Below, piece by piece: positions 59,796-64,000 of a stretch of 64,000 nt of DNA. The stretch is taken from NCBI RefSeq assembly GCF_035083965.1, contig NC_089726.1, positions 8,251,501 to 8,315,500 of the forward strand, written 5' to 3'. The position numbers and the translations under genes are program-made. This DNA comes from Branchiostoma lanceolatum (lineage: Eukaryota > Chordata > Leptocardii > Amphioxiformes > Branchiostomatidae). How positions within the stretch are numbered: position 1 is the first letter of the stretch; each line of letters begins with the position of its first letter. The notes beneath the pieces are model-generated. The model made no database searches. It was not told where the DNA came from and saw nothing but the letters and a program-made list of their open reading frames with translations.

Positions 59796-59869
<74 letters not shown>

Positions 59870-62800
59870 CACACACACACAGGCACACACACAATAGAAT
59901 ACCTACATTTTTCTTGCCGGCAACGAGCCGATCCTTACATCTGCTTTGAGATAAAGTAATCGTAACCTATCTAACGCCCTCTTGCAGATCTACTCTGGAG
60001 GTGCAGCAATATATCTACAATATTCACTCGATCTTCGCAGTCAAGTGCCAAACATTCTGTTGATTACTGTGGTAAGTTATGATTCACAACTTTCACATGA
60101 TTTGTATCATTTTTGCGCGCCGCAGCTTCTTTGTCCATTGTAACTTTCTTTGTCGTTTCTTTTTTTTATCGTTTACCCCCATGTATGCCGAAGGACTGTT
60201 AAACCGGCTACATAGATACAGATACATTGGCAGGTTTTATGCATATCTTAAGATAGAGATTGCAATCCATCGGAATCGCCGATCATCTACGCGTATCGGT
60301 ATGATTCGATCGCGATCAGTCTCTGTCGTCAGGGATTGCGATCAGGATCTCTGCCAGTACATTCTATTAGTAGAGATCCCGCGATCGGAGTCTGTAAATT
60401 TGTCTGTGCATGTCAGAACATTTCAACTTCAAGTCATGTCACTTTAGATCAATTTGGCTCAGGATTTATAATTGAGAGACTACCCTAAATCCCCTATCTC
60501 ACTGGACCCGAGTTACGTTGGTGGCTTTGTTACGTCCTAGATTGGATTTCTGTTACCATTAGCTTTATAATGGGAATATCGTGGAAAGCATCACGTATGA
60601 ACAAAAAAGACAACAAAACATACAAAGCGTAAAAAGACTCGTTTTTCATGCAATTCATCGATGAAATTCGTTGAGCGCTCTGTCAAATCGTTCGGTCGTA
60701 GCAACGTCGCAGCGAGGTCACCAACGTGCCGCGGATCCAATGAAATAGGTGCTTAACACATTCCTAGCTTGATCGCGATCTCTGCCGACAGAGATTCTGA
60801 TTGCACATCTCCACCATGACATATATGTGTGTACATTTTTCTGTGATCACTCAGGTGTCTACCGTCGTCGCCCTGCCTGCAGTCGGACTACTCGTCGACA
60901 AGTTCGGAAAGAAGCCGGTCTACATAGTCATGGTGGCGGTAAGAACAAGAAATTAATCATTTGAAATCTTCAAAGCGTGCTCTAATCGTGTTGCCATCTT
61001 AGTCATTATCTTTTATTCATTAATCAATTTGCTTTTATCACCCGGTACACGTATAATATAATAGAAATATCAACTCAATTAAAGAAGAGGAGGAGGTTAA
61101 AAGGGAAGGACTAGCAACCCCTCTCTGTAAAAATATACCCTGCTACTAGAACATCACGGAAACTTACTGCCCTATGTGCCACTATGCACTACAAGGTGAA
61201 AAACAACAACAAGTACTTGATTTATGTTTCTACAGTTGACCATCCCGTTCCTGATTGGTTGCGGGCTCGTGCCTCCGAGGAGCATGGTGATTGTGCTGGT
61301 GATCGTCATCTGCATGGGAGCTCTGATGGCCGCCAACAGCTACATCCCGTGGTAAGTCACTCTAGACTCTTAACGCTTATCTAGGCGGTCAAGATTCAAA
61401 ATTCAAGATGTCTTTATTGAAATTCGCAGTGGGGTCGCCACTGAATTACATTCAGTTTACAAACATCAAAGTTAAAAGCCTTTGCGCCTTGCAATATTGC
61501 ACATTTCGTCGCTTGCATGATCAAAAGTGGCATGATTATTGCACTTTTACCCCTCACACACAATGATTAATGCAGTCATATATTCCACATAACTTAAATA
61601 GAAAATGTATACATAGATTGAACTTAATTTTTTTCAACATCGGTGGCATGGTGGTCTTATTGTTAGGGGTTTTGATTCAGAACCTAAAGGCTCTGCACAA
61701 GGTCCTTGTAAAATCGTCGTGCAACAGTGCAAACAGTCACGAAGATGTGTGTGGATAGCGTTCAGCAACAGGGACAGATCCGCATCATCTACCGTTACGT
61801 GCTGTTAGCTGTTAGCGCTCAAACTACGGTTTCGTTGATTTTTTCTCCAGAAAAAAACTGGTATCTGATTCTTGTTAGGGTTGTTAATTCAGAATCTGAA
61901 GGATCTGGGATTGAATGCTAGTAAATCCTGACTTTCTAGTTTCCAAAGATCTCACTACTACATTTGCCAGCAAGCAAAGCTCATCCAACTGAAATATTCT
62001 CCTTCCCACAGGACCATGCTGTCTGACATCGTGGACGCCTACCAGCTGCAGACCAACCAGCGACTGGACACGCTGTTCTTCAGCATGTACCTGTTGATGT
62101 GCCGGCTGGCGTCTGTACTGGGCCAAGCAGCCACAACCGTTGCACTGGTGTAAGTCAGCTCAAGCTCTAACATGTAGAGATGCTTACTATAAAACAATTG
62201 AGAGATGATTACCATAAAAAGTATCAGTCTAAAAGCAAGATAGGAAACATACATGTAACTAATATCCCTTTCATATATAGTCTTGCAGAAATACCGTCAT
62301 TTGTAAGTTACACTTTATACAATGTTATTTATAGACTTAGAACCAGTGGTGTTAATCGTCTAGCTCAACAACTTGATATTTCTATATACTTTCACGCAGT
62401 GTAATTAATTTGTACCCACTTGTTTGTTTGCATGTATAGTTGTAGAATGTCATTCGAAAGTCACTGTACACCCAGATTGTACAGAATATATGTAAATGTA
62501 CATAAATTGTTTGCTGTCAATTTTAAGGATATATTTTCTTCATTGGTTGCAGAATCGGCGGCTACGTAACTGGTGAATGTTCTCAGCCGAAGTCAGTGGA
62601 CACGTCATTGAGAATCCTGATGTCCGGATTTCCCGTCGCCATCTCCCTGATTGGTCTAGGGTGTCTAATAAAGTATCCAATCAGCGAGCAGATAAGAAAA
62701 GAAAACAAGGAGGCCTTAGACGAAATGTACGTTCGCTTTCAATCTTGTTTTGTGCTTTTGTTTATCTTTATTATAGTTCAGGAGTTGCGAGAAACACTTT

Positions 62801-63068
62801 TTATTTGGCGGTGCGCGCTCACAGTACGTCAATCTTTTCTATGATTGGGAAATTTTGTGGTGTCAGATGCTTTCTTCTATATAAACCCTTCTCCTATTGG
62901 TTTACATGGTCATGTGCCTGATAAGCTGTCTAAAATGTACAGGAACAACAGCTCGATGTTGCATATTCAATCATGTCTAGTTTTGATGCGGTGTTAACCA
63001 ACTCTTGTTTCTACTTCTACAGGACTGCCTCTCTTCAAGAAATGAAGGCACCCATTGCGAGTCAATAA
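54614..63068 (+). CDS. MFSD2-like transporter (GPH:cation symporter/MFS), 493 aa
   Basis: Thirteen exons: 54614-54745, 56371-56492, 56670-56799, 57350-57428, 58027-58187, 58517-58607, 59026-59150, 59988-60071, 60855-60938, 61236-61351, 62012-62149, 62553-62726, 63023-63068. All have GT/AG and phases that join. About 12 hydrophobic segments are visible. MFSD2A imports lysophosphatidylcholine with sodium; this protein shares the family blocks FLVEVAQ, FISRAWDVVC, RFGRMKPW, GQVVAFYDTVPKKAC, VGLLVDKFGKKPVY, and NSYIPW / DIVDAYQLQTNQR. A loop with NSTDNSTT (189-196) offers two N-glycosylation sites where MFSD2A is also glycosylated. The cation motif D-x-x-x-D-P of TM2 (MelB, MFSD2A) reads D61-V-V-C-N65-L, so the second acidic residue and the proline are lost. 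The length (human MFSD2A about 540) is short at both ends. Substrate is unknown. AATAAA lies at 63587. Confidence 0.85.
56059..56270. mobile_element. LINE 3' end fragment in transporter intron 1
   Basis: CACGGTACAATGTATGGCAA, then CA.TTA.AA, and (AATG)n at the left end match the block at 5811-5990 in the peptide gene intron; here only the 3' terminal part remains. Confidence 0.6.
57520..57720. repeat. A-rich low-complexity stretch, transporter intron 4
   Basis: AAAAAATAGAAAAAAAACAA and AAACAAATAAACAAACAAAG types of simple sequence, without further content. Confidence 0.7.
58288..58340. repeat. (GT)n microsatellite with G run
   Basis: TTTTTGTGTGTGTGTGTGTG to GTGTGTGGGGGGGGGAGG lies in transporter intron 5. 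Confidence 0.9.
59550..59706. repeat. Fold-back repeat in transporter intron 7
   Basis: TTTTCGGTGTTTACGCCTGT, then TTTTGCAACAT, pairs with ATGTTGCAAAAACAGACATA, then AAACACTGAGAA, and GTGCTCTTCTCTAG pairs with CTAGAAAAGAGTAC. Arm length is about 60 bp. Confidence 0.8.
59795..59892. repeat. (AC)n microsatellite in transporter intron 7
   Basis: A long CA run with two AGGCAC interruptions near its right end. The sequence before it (CCTACCCACATACCAAATAT, then CCTCGCAATTTATTCAGACC) resembles the end of the composite element core, so this is probably a third fragment of that family. Confidence 0.9.
60195..60232 (+). mobile_element. Tiny CR1-like 3' tail remnant
   Basis: AACCGGCTACATAGATACAG, then ATACATTGG, matches the tail of the 48295 element read in its own orientation (ACCGGCTATATAGATACAGA). 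Only the last 35-40 bases are present, as expected from extreme 5' truncation. Confidence 0.5.
60482..60757. mobile_element. MITE of the 6572-6769 family, copy 2
   Basis: The left part CTAAATCCCCTATCTCACTG and right end AATAGGTGCTTAAC correspond to the GTTAAAGCCCCCCTCTCACT termini. Internally, AAAAAAGACAACAAAACATA, then CAAAGCGTAAAAAGACTCG, and CGATGAAATTCGTTGAGCGC match the first copy in reverse. It sits in transporter intron 8. Confidence 0.75.
61080..61200 (+). mobile_element. SINE family A, body fragment
   Basis: AGGGAAGGACTAGCAACCCC, TCTGTAAAAATATACCCTGC, TACTGCCCTATGTGCCACTA and TGCACTACA match the 3' half of the 16268-16540 element. The tRNA-like head is missing. It ends about 35 bp before exon 10. 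Confidence 0.65.
61690..61880 (+). pseudogene. Decayed duplicate of intron 5 / exon 6 start of the transporter gene
   Basis: GTCACGAAGATGTGTGTGGA, GGGACAGATCCGCATCATCT, GCTCAAACTACGGTTTCGTT, then a TTTTTTCTCCAG acceptor and AAAAAAACTGGTATCTGATT, parallel 58410-58540, where the same order leads into genuine exon 6 (acceptor CCCCCCCAG, AAAAACGGGTACCTGATTTC). The copy soon loses similarity and has no full exon. Confidence 0.65.
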
Positions 63069-63239
63069 GCTTAAGGTCCCCTCAGTTTTGTCGTAAAGGA
63101 ATGGGGACATCTAACATTACAACCTAGACTACTTTTAAACTTTAAACGTTTGAAATGATGATAACAACCAAATGTAAGGCAATTCGGATAGAATGAAGGG
63201 ACAAAATTTGTTTCAAGTAAATGGGAGGAATTTAGAAGA

Positions 63240-63322
63240 GATGTTTGTGTGTATGTATGTATGTATGTATGTATGTATATGTGTGTGTGTGCGTGTGTGT
63301 GTATGTGTGTGAGAGAGAGAGT
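63240..63322. repeat. TATG/GT/GA microsatellite in the 3' untranslated region
   Basis: (TATG)n passes into (TG)n and then (GA)n within the presumed 3' untranslated region of the transporter. Confidence 0.85.
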
Positions 63323-63586
63323 CTGCATGTGCATGCGCTGGTACAGACAAGAACTTCTCAGATTAGATCTCACAAAGTCGTCGAGAGGAAAATTTACTAA
63401 TGCTTTGTTCCTGGAATAGTCCATAACTAATTTATTCTCTTGAAAGTTTGTAACTACTCTACAATGTAACTACTGAATCATCAACCAATACATCCAGATT
63501 GACATTGATTTGTTGTATTTTATATATAGCACTTGAGTGATCATGTAGTACATTAGTCGTAAAATTGTGTACAAAAGGAAACTTTT

Positions 63587-63592
63587 AATAAA
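63587..63592 (+). terminator. Poly(A) signal of the MFSD2-like gene
   Basis: AATAAA lies 519 bp after the stop codon, followed by a T/G-rich region (TCTTTCTGTCGCATGTGTTA). Confidence 0.6.
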
Positions 63593-63749
63593 AGCTTCGG
63601 AAACGTCTTTCTGTCGCATGTGTTAACGTTGTTATTTACTGCATTGATAAAATACACTTGGTTTGTTCCTTTCACAACTTTTTATAGAAGTGGAAAATTT
63701 CAAGGACGACTGTGACAGTATAAGAAGGTCATTGTGCGGGTGTGTGGGT

Positions 63750-63932
63750 GCTGTCTAGCCTCTGATACTCCACAAGTCGCTGGAAAGAGTAGCATTTGGC
63801 CAAATAGACAGATAACATGCCGGAGAAGTTACCTGTGCTCCAGGACCGGCTAACACCTCTGGCACGTTATCTGTCTATTTGGCCAATTTCTACTCTTTCC
63901 AGCCATCTCTGGAGCCTGGTAGAGTCTAGGTG
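63750..63932. repeat. Fold-back repeat at the right edge
   Basis: CTAGCCTCTGATACTCCACA, then GCTGGAAAGAGTAGCATTTG, then GCCAAATAGACAGATAACATGCC, is inverted at GGCACGTTATCTGTCTATTT, then GGCCAATTTCTACTCTTTCC, then AGC..GGAGCCTGGTAGAGTCTAG. Arms of about 75 bp surround a loop of about 35 bp. Related to 40410-40515. Confidence 0.85.
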
Positions 63933-64000
63933 CTGTCATGGGGATAGACTGTAATGAAGAACTAGTGGAGATGTCAAGAAATCGCTGATAAAGCTGACAG

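Overview
The window looks like intron-rich metazoan nuclear DNA, most likely an invertebrate chordate such as amphioxus (Branchiostoma). This is inferred from read-by-eye protein similarity: the UBA3 and PMPCB proteins align almost without gaps to my memory of the vertebrate proteins, and the DNA is packed with small fold-back elements, tRNA-derived SINEs, CR1-like LINE pieces and AC/GT microsatellites. No database search was run. There is no operon, CRISPR array or bacterial feature. All exon models were built by hand from splice signals, reading phase and family similarity; the coding lengths close exactly in frame.

Layout. 1-5.4 kb: mostly non-coding, with one possible terminal exon near 0.9-1.0 kb, fold-back repeats and a decayed tandem repeat. 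5.3-8.8 kb (+): a three-exon gene for a secreted peptide precursor (218 aa) with two related peptides ending NAW(V/I)LY before KR, and a cluster of CRE (TGACGTCA) sites just upstream. 12.3-13.8 kb (-): a single-exon Shal/Kv4-like potassium channel subunit with altered T1 zinc site, selectivity filter and S6 hinge. 14-24 kb: gene-poor and repeat-rich. 24.2-36.6 kb (-): UBA3, catalytic subunit of the NEDD8-activating enzyme, 17 coding exons, with a second copy of its first coding exon at 38.9 kb. A 1.57-kb element with terminal inverted repeats lies between the two first exons. 40.1-42.1 kb (+): a GT29 sialyltransferase of the ST8Sia type, three exons. 43.0-51.5 kb (-): PMPCB, the mitochondrial processing peptidase beta subunit, 13 exons, with a CR1-like retrotransposon in intron 2. 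51.9-53.3 kb: a composite repeat split by a SINE. 54.6-63.1 kb (+): an MFSD2-like transporter of the GPH:cation symporter type, 13 exons, lacking the second acidic residue of the usual cation site.

The genes act in unrelated processes (peptide signalling, excitability, neddylation, glycan sialylation, mitochondrial import, lipid or solute transport) and appear to be ordinary chromosomal neighbours. UBA3 and the sialyltransferase are divergent. The sialyltransferase and PMPCB are convergent, with poly(A) signals only about 80 bp apart. PMPCB and the transporter are divergent. The most novel-looking items are the peptide precursor, the atypical Kv4-like subunit, the duplicated UBA3 first exon around a transposon with promoter-like DNA, and the tandem amplification of part of a UBA3 exon.
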